A stretch of 64,000 nucleotides of DNA from Synechococcales cyanobacterium C42_A2020_086 (GCA_015272325.1 JACYLU010000036.1:62001-126000), one strand, 5' to 3'. Shown: positions 34,984 to 45,732, numbered from the stretch's first letter. Notes: generated by a model not told the origin, from the sequence alone. A program made the numbers and translations.

Positions 34984-35867
34984 GTATACAGTGTTCCTGT
35001 GTTGATAATTGGCTGAGTTGAGCTTTCAGAGACAAGGGCCACTAAAAGATTATTCACCATGGCTGCTTTCCGTTCTTCGTCTAGCTCTACAACTTGCTGT
35101 TCACTGAGCCGGTTTAACGCCATCTCTACCATGCCCATCGCCCCTTCCACAATACGTTCTTTAGCCGCAATAACGGCAACCGCCTGCTGACGCCGAAGCA
35201 TAGCCTGAGCAATTTCTGGAGCGTAGGCTAAATGCGTGATTCGAGCGTCTAAAACTTCAACGCCAGCTACTTCTAGACGAGTCTGCACTTCGTGTTTCAA
35301 CGCTTCTGCGACCTGATCGGGGTTGCCGCGCAGCGACTGAGTTTCGGTGTCGTAGATATCGTAGGAATAGCGACTAGCCAGCGAGCGGATCGCCGTTTCG
35401 CTTTGGATCGCTACGAAATCGCTGAAGCTTTCCACGTCAAAAATGGCTTTAGCGGAATCGACCACGCGCCACACAATCACAGCGGCGATTTCGATCGGAC
35501 TCCCTTGAGCGTCATTAACCTTGAGACGCTCGCTGTTGAAGTTGCGAACGCGCAGAGACACTGAGCGCTGCTGAATCAAGACAGGCAAAGTCCAGTAAAA
35601 TCCGGGTTTGCGAATGCTGCCCACATAGCGCCCGAGTAGCACCAGAACCTGAGCTTGATTGGGCTGCACCACAAAAAAGCCCAAGAGCAGCAGGCTAGTG
35701 AGTGCCAAAACGCCGATGCCTATCGTTAGCAAGACAGGATTAGTAATGCGATCGAGCTGAATCGCTCGAACTACTGCAACGCCGCCCACCATCAGCCCAA
35801 TCAGGGCAACGGGTATGACTACTAGCCCGCTCAAACTCCAGGCATTCTGTTCACGAATTGCATTCAT
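34980..35867 (-). CDS. SPFH/Band 7 (prohibitin-type) membrane protein
   Basis: The 295-residue protein has two hydrophobic helices (about 10-35 and 45-65), then a Band 7 domain: [49 protein letters not shown] and [24 protein letters not shown] proteins form membrane microdomain scaffolds and control proteases. ATG at 35867 has GGAG 9 nt upstream; 13 further in-frame upstream codons are excluded. It is coupled to the RHH gene by a 4-bp overlap. Confidence 0.9.
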   Translation of the reverse strand: MNAIREQNAWSLSGLVVIPVALIGLMVGGVAVVRAIQLDRITNPVLLTIGIGVLALTSLLLLGFFVVQPNQAQVLVLLGRYVGSIRKPGFYWTLPVLIQQRSVSLRVRNFNSERLKVNDAQGSPIEIAAVIVWRVVDSAKAIFDVESFSDFVAIQSETAIRSLASRYSYDIYDTETQSLRGNPDQVAEALKHEVQTRLEVAGVEVLDARITHLAYAPEIAQAMLRRQQAVAVIAAKERIVEGAMGMVEMALNRLSEQQVVELDEERKAAMVNNLLVALVSESSTQPIINTGTLYT

Positions 35868-36319
35868 CACTTCAAACTCCGCATCTAGACACCTTGACGC
35901 TAGCAAAACAATATTGAAGTGATATCAAAATTTTTACAACACTTAACAAGACCTGGTAAGGAGGAGCAGCCCATCGATCAGGGTGGGAGAAGGGGTAGAT
36001 AGGTAGTGCCTTGATCCGTGGTTTCCCGGACTCACCCTTCTCAGCTCCTGCCCGTTGTTGGAATGAGTACAATAGTGCTATGGGGCTGCTTGTATCCTTC
36101 AGCTCAAGTGAGTGTTGGGAAGGCTTTGAGACGCAACCGCAAGGACCTGCGTCATGGGTCAATGCAGCGCGCTTCAACGGTCGTTATCCGTGAAAATGCG
36201 CTAAAATTTTAGAGGTAATTTAAGCAATTTGGCAATAGTTAGGGAGTAATTAGGCCCTACTGATTTGATTATTTCCATCTGCTGCCAAAATTGCCCGAAT
36301 TTGGAGTTTTTTTCACGGT
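35868..36319. other. Divergent spacer between SPFH and gyrA
   Basis: No supported gene in 452 bases. Short plus-strand ORFs at 36011-36212 show no family. The spacer should hold promoters for both genes; none is clear enough to place. Confidence 0.5.
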
Positions 36320-38893
36320 ATGACCTTTTCCCAGGAGCCGACCCCGGAACGGATTATTCCCACGGATTTACGCAACGAAATGTCCCGGTCTTACCTGGAA
36401 TACGCTATGAGCGTAATTGTAGGCCGGGCGTTGCCGGATGCACGTGACGGTCTAAAACCAGTGCATCGCCGCATTCTATACGCCATGCACGAGTTAGGTC
36501 TGACCTACGATCGCCCGTTCCGTAAGTGTGCTCGTGTGGTTGGGGAAGTGCTTGGTAAGTATCATCCCCACGGCGATACTGCGGTGTACGATGCCCTCGT
36601 GCGGATGGCGCAAGATTTCTCCATGCGTCACCCGCTAATTGATGGTCACGGCAACTTTGGCTCAATCGATAACGATCCGCCGGCTGCCATGCGTTATACC
36701 GAGTGCCGGTTGCAATCTCTGACGACTAATGCCCTGCTGCAAGACATCGAATCTGACACCGTTGACTTCACAGATAACTTTGACGGATCGCAGCAAGAGC
36801 CGCTCGTACTGCCAGCACGGGTACCGCAACTCCTGCTCAACGGCTCCTCGGGCATTGCTGTGGGCATGGCGACCAATATCCCTCCTCACAACCTCGGTGA
36901 ACTGCTTGACGGTGTTGTAGCGTTGATCCGCAATCCCGAGATTACAAGTCAGGAGTTGATGCAGCATATCCCAGGTCCTGATTTTCCCACCGGCGGGCAA
37001 ATTCTAGGCACGACCGGCATTCGGGAAGCTTATACAACCGGGCGTGGCTCGATCACGATGCGGGGTGTAGCGACAATTGAAACAATCGAGCAGCGAGGAC
37101 GCCCAGATCGCGATGCCATTATCATCACTGAGCTGCCCTATCAAACCAACAAAGCCGCCCTGATCGAGAAGATCGCGGAGATGGTCAATGAACGTCGTTT
37201 GGAAGGAATTGCAGACATTCGCGATGAAAGCGACCGTGACGGAATGCGGATTGTGATCGAACTGCGGCGAGATGCCTATCCGCGAGTTGTGCTGAATAAT
37301 CTCTACAAGCAAACACCGCTGCAAGCTAACTTTGGCGTGAATATGCTGGCGCTGGTAGATGGAGAGCCGCAGACGATCGGTTTGAAGCAGGCGCTGCAGG
37401 TTTTTGTTGATTTTCGGATCGAAACGATCACACGCCGTACTCGGTATGAGCTACGCAAAGCAGAAGAACGAGATCATGTATTGCAGGGTTACCTGATCGC
37501 CCTGGAGAATTTAGATGCCATTATTGATTTGATTCGCCGTGCAGCCGATGCGCCGACAGCCCGCCAAGAGCTGATTGAGCGCTATGGTTTGTCGGATGTG
37601 CAGGCAGATGCGATACTGCAAATGCAGTTGCGCCGCCTCACTGCCCTGGAAGCCGAGAAAATTCAGCAGGAGCATGCCGATCTACAGCTCAAGATTGCCG
37701 ATCTGCGCGATATTTTGGCAAAACGCGAGCGGATTCTCAGTATCATCGAAGCCGAGGCGGCTGAGCTGAAGGCAACCTATGCCAACCCTCGCCGCACGCA
37801 GATCGAGCGGGCAGACGGTGAGCTAGTCGATACCGATCTCATTGCTAATGAGCAAGCAATCATTCTGCTGACCGAACAGGGTTATATTAAGCGGATGCCC
37901 GTCAGCACCTTTGAAGCCCAAAGCCGCGCCACACGGGGTAAAGCTGCTGCCCGCATGAAGGAGGACGATGGCGTTGAGCACTTCCTCACCTGCTGCGATC
38001 ACGATAATGTGCTTTTCTTTAGCGACCGAGGCATTGCCTACTGCCTCAAGGCATACCACATTCCCACCGGCTCACGCACCTCGCGCGGCACGCCCATTGT
38101 GCAGATGTTGCCCATCTCCCACGAGGAAAAGATTACCTCAATCGTCTCGGTCACTGACTTTAGCGACGATGAATACCTGGTGATGCTGACCCAAAAGGGC
38201 TACATCAAGAAAACCGAGCTGTCGGCTTTCAGCAACATCCGCGCCAATGGGTTGATCGCTATCTCGCTGGAAGAGGGCGATCAGCTGCGCTGGGTGCGTT
38301 TGGCTCGCGCTGAAGATAGCATCATTATCGGGTCGCGCCTAGGGATGGCCATTCACTTCCGCGCTACCCACGAGCAGTTGCGGCCGCTAGGACGACCAAC
38401 GCGGGGCGTCAAGGCGATGGCTTTGAAGAGTGGCGACGAGCTGATCAGCATGGATATTCTGCCTAGCCAGGTGGTGGAAAGCATTGCTGCCGAGGGAGAC
38501 GAAACCGAAACTGAGCTGGATGAAACCCTGGAACTGGATTGCCAGTCGCAAGGCCCATGGGCCCTGGTCATCACGACGAACGGCTTAGGCAAGCGGGTAC
38601 CGGTGGGGCAGTTCCGGCTGCAAAACCGGGCAGGTATGGGACTGCGGGCAGTGAAGTTCCGTAGGCCGGGCGATCGGTTGGCGGCGCTGCGCATTGTTAA
38701 CGACAATGATGAAATCATTTTGGTCACCAGTCGAGGCATCATTATCCGCCAGACTGTGAATGCGATTTCCTGCCAGTCGCGGGCGGCTACCGGGGTGCGC
38801 GTACAGCGGCTCGATGAAGAAGACGCCATTGTGGCTGTGGCTCTAGTGCCGCCGACCGATGCCGGAGAAGCAGGGGAGATCGGGGAAGAGTAA
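36320..38893 (+). CDS. gyrA: DNA gyrase subunit A
   Basis: GyrA carries the breakage-reunion site of gyrase, which puts negative supercoils into DNA. The 857-residue protein has the catalytic Tyr126 in [21 protein letters not shown] (quinolone-determining region, with Thr at the Ser83-equivalent), a coiled-coil gate, and a C-terminal six-blade pinwheel with GyrA motifs ([35 protein letters not shown]). The GyrA box reads QSRATRG where typical sequences have QRRGGRG. This could in principle be ParC, but the length and number of blades favour GyrA. Confidence 0.94.
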   Translation: MTFSQEPTPERIIPTDLRNEMSRSYLEYAMSVIVGRALPDARDGLKPVHRRILYAMHELGLTYDRPFRKCARVVGEVLGKYHPHGDTAVYDALVRMAQDFSMRHPLIDGHGNFGSIDNDPPAAMRYTECRLQSLTTNALLQDIESDTVDFTDNFDGSQQEPLVLPARVPQLLLNGSSGIAVGMATNIPPHNLGELLDGVVALIRNPEITSQELMQHIPGPDFPTGGQILGTTGIREAYTTGRGSITMRGVATIETIEQRGRPDRDAIIITELPYQTNKAALIEKIAEMVNERRLEGIADIRDESDRDGMRIVIELRRDAYPRVVLNNLYKQTPLQANFGVNMLALVDGEPQTIGLKQALQVFVDFRIETITRRTRYELRKAEERDHVLQGYLIALENLDAIIDLIRRAADAPTARQELIERYGLSDVQADAILQMQLRRLTALEAEKIQQEHADLQLKIADLRDILAKRERILSIIEAEAAELKATYANPRRTQIERADGELVDTDLIANEQAIILLTEQGYIKRMPVSTFEAQSRATRGKAAARMKEDDGVEHFLTCCDHDNVLFFSDRGIAYCLKAYHIPTGSRTSRGTPIVQMLPISHEEKITSIVSVTDFSDDEYLVMLTQKGYIKKTELSAFSNIRANGLIAISLEEGDQLRWVRLARAEDSIIIGSRLGMAIHFRATHEQLRPLGRPTRGVKAMALKSGDELISMDILPSQVVESIAAEGDETETELDETLELDCQSQGPWALVITTNGLGKRVPVGQFRLQNRAGMGLRAVKFRRPGDRLAALRIVNDNDEIILVTSRGIIIRQTVNAISCQSRAATGVRVQRLDEEDAIVAVALVPPTDAGEAGEIGEE

Positions 38894-38938
38894 CACTCCG
38901 CGATGATTTGTTGTCCTGTGGTGTCAGGCTGAACCGGT

Positions 38939-38965
38939 TCAGTCTAGTCAGTCTAGCCAGTCTAA
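38939..38965. repeat. 9-bp tandem repeat, three copies
   Basis: TCAGTCTAG, TCAGTCTAG and CCAGTCTAA are contiguous, between the convergent gyrA and acidic protein genes. Confidence 0.8.
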
Positions 38966-38996
38966 GTGGAACAGAATCGGTCCAGTCTGGGCGGGT

Positions 38997-41900
38997 TCAG
39001 GGCTGCGGTGCATAGCCTGATTGGATGGGGGTGTAGGTGCCTAGCTTGGTGCCATTCGAGTTGTACAGTTCAACAGGCATCTGCGTGGCGCTACCAATAT
39101 CGCCCAACGTCCGCAACAGGCCATTGACCTGAGCAACCACTTCGGCACGAGCTGTAGCAGCACTGCCCGTTTGCGAGCTGAAAATGATGCGCTCCACAAC
39201 CTGATCATACGCGGGAGTAAACTGCACGCGAATGGCTTCCGGCGACAGCGTATAGGTGCAAATTCTAGGATTGCCAGCACAGGTGCGATCTAGATCAGGT
39301 TTAGCGGACTGAGCCGCTGTAGCCCGTTGCAGATTGTCCTGAGCTTGCTTTAGCGCACTCGTGTAGTTAGTGATGAGCGGCTGGACCTGCGTATGATACG
39401 CGGTTCCGCTCGGCACCCGTCGGGCTTGGTTTAAAGCATCTTGCCAATAGCTGACTGCCCGAGACCACTGGTTTTCCTGCTCCATGACGCGGGCTTGCTT
39501 GCCCAAACGAACGGCTTCATCGTAGGCACTGGCTGCGACCTCTTCTTGCCCTCGTCGTGTGTTGGCCTCTGTTAGCTTGGGCTGGTAGAGGGCCAAAAGC
39601 TGCTCTGCTTCAGCATAAGCCATAGTCCCCTGGGGAACTTGGCGCAGTTGATGGATGGCAGCCTCCCAGGTCGCGTAAATTTGCTGCCAGCTGGCTATGG
39701 AATTGGCTTCTTCGGCCCGCGCTTCAGCCAACTGACCAGCTTTACGGGCTTCATCGATCCGCTGTTGCGCCTGCTGCTCAGTCAGTAATCGCTGATTAAT
39801 GTTGGCTAGATTAGCTTCGTACTCTTGTAATTTGCGCTGGGCAAGGGGATAGAGAGCATTGCTCGCGGGAATTTGCTGAAGCTGGGCAATAGTTTCCCGC
39901 CACAGGCGTTGGATTTCTCGCCACTCCTGCAGCGGATGCGGTGGATTCTGGCTGCGCTGCGCGGCGGTGTTGGCCTGCTTGAGGGCAGTGACAATCTGCT
40001 CCAGTACGACTGCTTCGGTCTCATAGCTCGCCAGCAAGCTCTGGGCTGCATCGTAATGCTTGGACCAGGAAGGAATTGTGCCCAGCAAATAGCTAGCCTC
40101 ATTGAGTTTTCTATAAGCCTCGACAATCTCCAGGGCAGAATCGGTCGTCTGAGCCGTTTGGATTGCTTCTTGACTGAGGCGTTCTGCCTTTTCGTAAGGT
40201 TCGCAACTGCCAATCACGCAGGGGCGTGTCAGCAGATACACTGCACCTAAGAGCGTAAACAGCCCGACGGCACTGCCAGTCACCCACACCGATGGGGCCA
40301 AACGAAAGCGACTGGCGGGGGCAGGTGGCTCCGCAACGGGTGGAACTAGCGGCAGACCAACTGTTGAAGCGGGAGCCGAAGCAGACGTAGAGACGGGCAG
40401 GGGTGCAACAGTCTGGGTGTGTTCGCCCTCTAGCACGCGATTTTGAACCGGTTGATCCATCGCTGCTGCGACCGGCGGCTCGGGTTCTAACTGAGGGTGT
40501 TCAGGCGGTTCTGCAACCGGCAATTCTACAGCTGCATTTACAGCCACATTTGCAGTGTCTAGCGCCTCTGCTACAGAGGGTTCGCTCGAGGATGGCACGG
40601 TGGCCACTGCTTCAGTCTGCGATTCGGTCGGTGATTCAGTCTCAGAGAGGACTTCAGCCGCCGCTTCAATTTCTAGCGCCTCAATTTCTAGACGAGCAAC
40701 GGGGGGCACGGCTTCTCGATCGGCAGGTTCAATACTCGCGATCAGCTCTGCTGATGGCTCAACCGACAGGGAATCAAAGGAGTTATGAGTTAGCGGCGAT
40801 TCAATGGTCGCAGATTCCCCCTCTGGATCAGCTCGGTCAGGCGCTCTGGCTGCCACCTCCCGGCCGAATTCCTCTAGGGCAGCCGCTTCGAATGCTGCGT
40901 TGGTTGCTAACGGATCTGATCTGTCGAACGCTTCCGGTGTGTCTGGTGCTGTTTCCTCGGGAGTTCGCTCTGGCTCAATGTCATCAATGTCAAAGGACTC
41001 GGGCGCTACCCATTCTAGAATCGGCTCAACCTGTTCAGTCTCATCTAGGTCGAGCGGCTGTGCTGCCTCTACATCCTGTTCCGAGCCAGGGGCTATTGGA
41101 GGATCGGCTAAATTGCTTGGCGGCTCCCAATCCAGCACCTGCTCAACGCTTGACTCAGATTCAGCCCTCTCTGTTTCAGCCTGTGCTGTCTCAGGGGGAG
41201 GAACCTCTATCCATTCCAAGTTTGGTTCCTCTGGGCATGAACGTTCGGCGAATTCCGCTGAGTTGTCTGGCGCTTGATCTTCTAGTTCCTCTGGTAACTC
41301 CTCTAGTGACTCCTCTAAGGCAGGCTCTAACGGCGACTCTGTGGTCTCTTCTACGGCCGCTGCAAAAGTGCCGACCTCCGGTATACCGGGCTGTTCGAGC
41401 AGCTCAACCTCTGGCTCGGCGAGTGCAATTTCCAGGAGATCCAGCTCCGCTGTAGGAGCAGAGGACCCATCGGTTGCTAGTCCTTCGCTAGCGGTTGTCA
41501 GGGCAGTGATGTCTGTATCGCTGTCTGCATCGCTGTCGGTATCGCCATCAGTATCGCTGTCAACCTCAGTGAGGGTAAAGGACGATTCAGGCAGCTCGCT
41601 GGTAGTTTCGGCATCTTGCTCGGCGAGCAATACCTCAGTCGTAGGCGGATCTAGCGACTCCTCGAAAGACGGCATCACCTGCAATGGCGGTGGGGGCATC
41701 ACGGCTGCGGTGAATGCTGCGGTGAAGTCTCCGGCGGCTTCATCTCGCTCTTCGGACAGCTCTCTCTCCAGTGCAATCGGGTGCGGCTCCTCAAGCGCCT
41801 CAGCAACGGCCGTATTCTCAGCCTCAGCTCTTGCCTCCGTCTCGGCTGAATCATCTGAATTCTCGGCTGCAGACTGCGAATCTTCAAATAGCGAATCCTC

Positions 41901-43400
41901 GTATGGTAGATCCTCTGTGGCGATTGCTTCGAGCGGGGTAGGCTCCGAAATCAACGAAATCGGCAGAGCAGCAGCCAGATCCGGTAGGGGATCAACCGGT
42001 AGATTCAGCATCGAGATTGTTTCCTCGGGTGGGGGAGCAACGGCATCAGCTTCTAGGGCAGCCAGCTCTACCTCGTCTGCTTCCGGAAGAGTCGTTGGGG
42101 CAGTTGGGTCTGGTTCAACATCTGTTGGGGTTGCGATCAAATCTGTTGCCGGGATATGCAGCATCTCGGAGACGAGCCAAACCAACTCCAGGGCAGCTGT
42201 CTCTAGTGCCTCGCGATCAGCAGGTTCAGTGTCCGCAGTTGCCGTTTCGCTGACTGGCTCTACCGACGCTAAGGTTAAAGGGATTGAAGGTGCGGCGGCT
42301 TCGCGGGCGTATGCCTCCTCCAGAAGATCGGCTTCAACCACGACAGCACTCGGTTCCAGGGAAGGGGGGACTAAAAGCGGTGGCAGATCTCCAGCAATAC
42401 TGATGCTTATGGCATCCAGTGTCTTCAGCTGTTTCGCCTCTGCTGTCTCGCTAGGCAGGGCAACCACTGTTGGTTCCTGTTCTTCCGTTTGAACTGACTC
42501 GTCTATTCTGGCTTCTGCACTGGCTTCTACAGGCTCTACAGATGGGAGAGGCTCGGTCAACATAGCAGATGCTATCCAGCCCAATGCCGGTTCTGCGTCT
42601 AGAAGGGCATTGAATTCACTGGCTGCATCCGGTTCACTCGGTTCAACCGGTTCAGTTAGCGCCACACGCTCTATCGTCTGCTCCTCAGTTTCCCCAAGGT
42701 TCAGGTTGGAATCGCCAGCAGGGGAAGGTTCTCCTGGCTCCCACGCAACGCCCTCAGCTGAATCGGAGGAAACCTCAATACTGGGTTCGGATACCGGTTC
42801 TAGTTCGGCTGGTGCGGCTAGCTCAAGGGCCGCTATTTCGCTGGCTGCGGGTTCGGTTGCGATTTGTGGTGGCCGGGGCGGCTCGCTGAGCAGTTCTACC
42901 GGAGAGTCGGTTCTGGCTTTCGGGTCTACCTCAATCGGCCGTTCCTCCTGAACTCGCACAGCTTCGGGGTCGGCTAGGATATCTACCGGCCCCATAGGAA
43001 TAGAGGGAACTGGCGGCGGCACAAGCTCTAACTGGAATGAGCGGGCAGCATAGGGCTGATGATGTCCAGCGATGCGCAGATAAAGCTGCACTGGAATTCG
43101 CCGCATTGAGGTTGCAATAGCTGCATTGCTTTCAGCCTCCAACAGCTCAGGGGCAAAGGTTTTGATCGCCGCCTCTAGCGTGGCAAAGGTGCGGTTAGGC
43201 TCGGGTTCGATGTGGAGCAAATGTTCAGCAAGAACGAGTAACGTCTGGTCTCGTAAGGCACAGCGAATTTGTAGGGATTCAGCATAGCCAAGCTGCCGCA
43301 GTCGATCCTGGAGCTCCAGTCTGAACTCATCCAACTCGGGCGAGTGAGGCAGGCTAGATTCAGTCTGTTGACTTTGACTCAAGAAGCGCTTCTTCAGCAT
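38997..43400 (-). CDS. Giant acidic low-complexity membrane protein, unknown function
   Basis: The 1,467-residue protein has an N-terminal folded part (about 1-130, with LELQDRLRQLGYAESLQIRC), then some 900 residues that are almost only Glu, Ala, Pro, Ser, Thr, Val and Asp, one membrane helix near 1040-1060 (TGSAVGLFTLLGAVYLL), and a helical periplasmic-type region with repeated Y-x-A-x-x-L-L and W-x-x-A-x-x steps (about 1070-1380), ending in a small beta domain. This resembles TPR-like stress or envelope proteins tethered through a long disordered linker. The 120-380 codon opposite-strand ORFs here are composition artefacts. No family is named. Confidence 0.8.
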   Translation of the reverse strand: MLKKRFLSQSQQTESSLPHSPELDEFRLELQDRLRQLGYAESLQIRCALRDQTLLVLAEHLLHIEPEPNRTFATLEAAIKTFAPELLEAESNAAIATSMRRIPVQLYLRIAGHHQPYAARSFQLELVPPPVPSIPMGPVDILADPEAVRVQEERPIEVDPKARTDSPVELLSEPPRPPQIATEPAASEIAALELAAPAELEPVSEPSIEVSSDSAEGVAWEPGEPSPAGDSNLNLGETEEQTIERVALTEPVEPSEPDAASEFNALLDAEPALGWIASAMLTEPLPSVEPVEASAEARIDESVQTEEQEPTVVALPSETAEAKQLKTLDAISISIAGDLPPLLVPPSLEPSAVVVEADLLEEAYAREAAAPSIPLTLASVEPVSETATADTEPADREALETAALELVWLVSEMLHIPATDLIATPTDVEPDPTAPTTLPEADEVELAALEADAVAPPPEETISMLNLPVDPLPDLAAALPISLISEPTPLEAIATEDLPYEDSLFEDSQSAAENSDDSAETEARAEAENTAVAEALEEPHPIALERELSEERDEAAGDFTAAFTAAVMPPPPLQVMPSFEESLDPPTTEVLLAEQDAETTSELPESSFTLTEVDSDTDGDTDSDADSDTDITALTTASEGLATDGSSAPTAELDLLEIALAEPEVELLEQPGIPEVGTFAAAVEETTESPLEPALEESLEELPEELEDQAPDNSAEFAERSCPEEPNLEWIEVPPPETAQAETERAESESSVEQVLDWEPPSNLADPPIAPGSEQDVEAAQPLDLDETEQVEPILEWVAPESFDIDDIEPERTPEETAPDTPEAFDRSDPLATNAAFEAAALEEFGREVAARAPDRADPEGESATIESPLTHNSFDSLSVEPSAELIASIEPADREAVPPVARLEIEALEIEAAAEVLSETESPTESQTEAVATVPSSSEPSVAEALDTANVAVNAAVELPVAEPPEHPQLEPEPPVAAAMDQPVQNRVLEGEHTQTVAPLPVSTSASAPASTVGLPLVPPVAEPPAPASRFRLAPSVWVTGSAVGLFTLLGAVYLLTRPCVIGSCEPYEKAERLSQEAIQTAQTTDSALEIVEAYRKLNEASYLLGTIPSWSKHYDAAQSLLASYETEAVVLEQIVTALKQANTAAQRSQNPPHPLQEWREIQRLWRETIAQLQQIPASNALYPLAQRKLQEYEANLANINQRLLTEQQAQQRIDEARKAGQLAEARAEEANSIASWQQIYATWEAAIHQLRQVPQGTMAYAEAEQLLALYQPKLTEANTRRGQEEVAASAYDEAVRLGKQARVMEQENQWSRAVSYWQDALNQARRVPSGTAYHTQVQPLITNYTSALKQAQDNLQRATAAQSAKPDLDRTCAGNPRICTYTLSPEAIRVQFTPAYDQVVERIIFSSQTGSAATARAEVVAQVNGLLRTLGDIGSATQMPVELYNSNGTKLGTYTPIQSGYAPQP

Positions 43401-43583
43401 AGAACAGCAATTGCGGGAGTAGCCCGTTTAGAGAACAAAAGCGGCACATGTGCGAGTTCCATACCAGTATGGCTTGCGTGGGTTCCCTTGGGGAGACTGG
43501 CGCTCAATCCAACCCCAATTGCTCGGATCCCTTGCCCTAAACAGCGGACTGAGAGGTTCATCAGAAATTTTGGATATTTCCTC

Positions 43584-43614
43584 TTGCGGTTATCCTAGCG
43601 GCACTCGCTACAAT
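43584..43614 (+). promoter_or_regulatory. Promoter of the 6S RNA candidate
   Basis: TTGCGG (43584-43589) and TACAAT (43609-43614) are 19 bp apart. Transcription should start at about 43621, where the RNA's closing stem begins. Confidence 0.5.
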
Positions 43615-43620
43615 GGGGAG

Positions 43621-43805
43621 GGTTCTACTGCGGCGTTGGTGACTGCCAATATGTTTTGTGATCTATGCTGTTTGAATGAGGGAATCTCAACTGTCGGTGG
43701 CAGTAGACCGGGCTTGTACCCGGAAACTTTAAACCAGACGTTAAGGTACCCACCTGGATTTTTCCAGGTCAAAAACTGAGGTAAGACGGCGTCGCGGGGA
43801 ACTTT
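43621..43805 (+). ncRNA. 6S RNA candidate (RNA polymerase-binding regulatory RNA)
   Basis: The 185-nt region has the size and shape of cyanobacterial 6S RNA. The ends pair: GGTTC with GAACT and CTGCGGCG with CGTCGCGG (G-U pairs allowed). Inside are TGAG/CTCA, CCGGG-CTTGTA-CCCGG, ACTTTAA-ACCAGACG-TTAAGGT and ACCTGGA-TTTT-TCCAGGT. A -10 element precedes it and a strong terminator follows. 6S RNA mimics an open promoter and sequesters housekeeping RNA polymerase. Identification rests on structure and length, not on a covariance-model hit. A 109-codon ORF over it is not credible. Confidence 0.7.
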
Positions 43806-43828
43806 CATTATGTCATTGCGAGTGTTCT

Positions 43829-43866
43829 AATCCCTTGTCTGGTTTGGACGAGGGAATTTTTGTTTT
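43829..43866 (+). terminator. Rho-independent terminator after the 6S RNA candidate
   Basis: AATCCCTTGTC and GACGAGGGAATT form an 11-bp stem (one G-U pair) around TGGTTTG, followed by TTTTTGTTTT. Confidence 0.88.
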
Positions 43867-44041
43867 GAACCAATGGGTTTAAACACCGATGAGTTGCCGG
43901 CCGAGATGGATGATAGGCAGGGTGGTTCAGTGCCGATTAACTTAGATAAGCTCGAAGAATAAGCTCGGAGCCACTCAGCACGACAGTTCAGCGGTTGGCA
44001 TGATTCAACTCAATTGGGGTATTAGGGAACGGTCGATCGCG

Positions 44042-44071
44042 GTTTCATCAATAAAAGTTTCATCAATAAAA
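44042..44071. repeat. Exact 15-bp tandem duplication
   Basis: GTTTCATCAATAAAA occurs twice without a gap, between the 6S RNA candidate and the NTRC gene. Confidence 0.95.
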
Positions 44072-44171
44072 TAATAGGCCTCTGCCATTTCTTCACTCCT
44101 TATCATTCATTAACTCGATAACGGATCGTTTATCCGGATCTGAGAGCTACCGGAAGCCCAGAAAAATAGGG

Positions 44172-44177
44172 TATACT
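44172..44177 (+). promoter_or_regulatory. -10 element of the NTRC gene
   Basis: TATACT stands 33 nt before the ATG at 44210. The -35 region is weak. Confidence 0.4.
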
Positions 44178-44209
44178 ATCCGTAGTCGTTATGAGTTCAC
44201 CTAAGAGCT

Positions 44210-45592
44210 ATGACCAATCCAGCCGTAGAGAATCTAGTGATTATTGGTTCAGGTCCAGCGGGCTACACTGCTGCAATTTATGCCGCGAGAGCCAATCTAA
44301 AGCCCTTCATGTTTGAAGGGTTTCAGGCAGGAGGGCTACCCGGCGGCCAACTCATGACCACCACCGAAGTCGAAAACTTCCCTGGTTTTCCGGAGGGCAT
44401 TACTGGACCGGAATTAATGGATCGGATGAAAGCCCAAGCCCTACGATGGGGGGCAGAACTCGTAACTGAAGATGTGATCTCGGTCGATTTCAGCCAGCGC
44501 CCCTTTTTGATCCGCTCGGAAGAACGAGAAGTCTATGCCCATAGCGTGATTATTGCCACTGGGGCTACTGCCAAGCGACTGGGTCTGCCTTCCGAGCAAG
44601 AATTCTGGAGCCGTGGCATCTCTGCCTGCGCCATTTGTGATGGTGCGACGCCGATTTTCCGCAATGCTGAACTGGCAGTGATTGGTGGCGGCGACTCGGC
44701 GGCTGAAGAAGCTGTGTATCTCACTAAATATGGCTCTCATGTTCACTTGCTCGTACGCAGTGACAAAATGCGAGCTAGCAAAGCGATGCAAGATCGGGTG
44801 TTGAACAATCCCAAAATTACCGTGCATTGGAACACCGAAGCTGTTGATGTCTTTGGTTCTGCTCAGCACATGGAAGGCATCCGGATTCGAAATACCCAGA
44901 CCCAGACGGAAAGCGATCTCCACGTTCGCGGTTTGTTCTATGCCATTGGTCACACGCCCAACACTAGCCTGTTTCGGGGGCAGCTCCGTCTCGATGAAGC
45001 CGGCTATATCGTAACGCACGAGGGAGTTGCCACAAGCGTTGAAGGCGTTTATGCCGCAGGTGACGTGCAGGATCGTGAATACCGGCAGGCCATTACCGCA
45101 GCCGGTACAGGCTGTATGGCGGCACTGCTGGCCGAGCGCTGGCTGTCTGCCAAAGGACTAATTCAGGAATTCCACCAACCTGCCTCCGAGAAGCCGGAAG
45201 CCGCACCAACCTCTCACAAAACCGAAGCCGAAGAAGCCGCAGAGTTCAACATCACCCATACTCGGCATACAGGCGGCTACGCGCTGCGCAAGCTCTACCA
45301 CGAAAGCGATCGCCTGCTAGTGGTGATCTACACCGCACCTACCTGTGGTCCTTGTCATACTCTGAAGCCAATTCTGAGCAAGGTGATCGACGAATTTGAT
45401 GGGCTGGTGCACTACATTCAAATCGACATTACGCAGGATCCGGAAATCGCCGAATCTGCCGGTGTCACCGGCACGCCGACCGTGCAGCTATTTAGAAACA
45501 AGGCGCTGGTAGGCGAGCTGAAAGGTGTGAAACCTAAGAGCCAATACCGCGAGGCCATTCAAGCTCAAATTGCTCCGGTGACGGTGGTGTAA
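44210..45592 (+). CDS. trxB: NADPH-thioredoxin reductase fused to thioredoxin (NTRC type)
   Basis: NTRC uses NADPH to reduce 2-Cys peroxiredoxin and other targets in oxygenic phototrophs. The 460-residue protein has FAD motif [15 protein letters not shown] (13-27), a reductase redox pair in CAICDG (Cys140/Cys143; CATCDG is commoner), NADPH motif [12 protein letters not shown] and the FAD-closing YAAGDVQD. After a charged linker (about 325-350) the thioredoxin domain has TCGPC (Cys379/Cys382). Domain order and length match NTRC. The stop lies in a 16-bp tandem duplication. Confidence 0.95.
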   Translation: MTNPAVENLVIIGSGPAGYTAAIYAARANLKPFMFEGFQAGGLPGGQLMTTTEVENFPGFPEGITGPELMDRMKAQALRWGAELVTEDVISVDFSQRPFLIRSEEREVYAHSVIIATGATAKRLGLPSEQEFWSRGISACAICDGATPIFRNAELAVIGGGDSAAEEAVYLTKYGSHVHLLVRSDKMRASKAMQDRVLNNPKITVHWNTEAVDVFGSAQHMEGIRIRNTQTQTESDLHVRGLFYAIGHTPNTSLFRGQLRLDEAGYIVTHEGVATSVEGVYAAGDVQDREYRQAITAAGTGCMAALLAERWLSAKGLIQEFHQPASEKPEAAPTSHKTEAEEAAEFNITHTRHTGGYALRKLYHESDRLLVVIYTAPTCGPCHTLKPILSKVIDEFDGLVHYIQIDITQDPEIAESAGVTGTPTVQLFRNKALVGELKGVKPKSQYREAIQAQIAPVTVV

Positions 45593-45610
45593 ACTGACGG
45601 TGGTCTAAAC
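45579..45610. repeat. 16-bp tandem duplication across the NTRC stop
   Basis: TGACGGTGGTGTAAAC is followed directly by TGACGGTGGTCTAAAC, one mismatch. The first copy holds the TAA (45590-45592); the second repeats a TAA out of frame. Confidence 0.92.
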
Positions 45611-45732
45611 GGTGGCGCTGAGCACTTAAGGGTTGATCCGAGACAAATCTCGCGACGCACCTAGAGTAGGGGCGGGACCACCTCGCCCTTCATTCTTCAT
45701 CTGGAATGCATCTATGATGGGGAGCAAGCGCA

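Noticed and set aside
36011-36212. Plus-strand ORFs of 60-64 codons before gyrA
   Set aside because: Overlapping frames without a family; more likely promoter or leader sequence.
41341-42492. 383-codon plus-strand ORF, Ser-rich, and other long plus-strand ORFs in 40.4-43 kb
   Set aside because: They are shadows of the Glu/Ala/Ser-rich minus-strand gene; the composition alone keeps the opposite strand open. No family pattern.
43450-43779. 109-codon ORF over the 6S RNA candidate
   Set aside because: It crosses a promoter and a structured RNA region and has no recognisable protein pattern.
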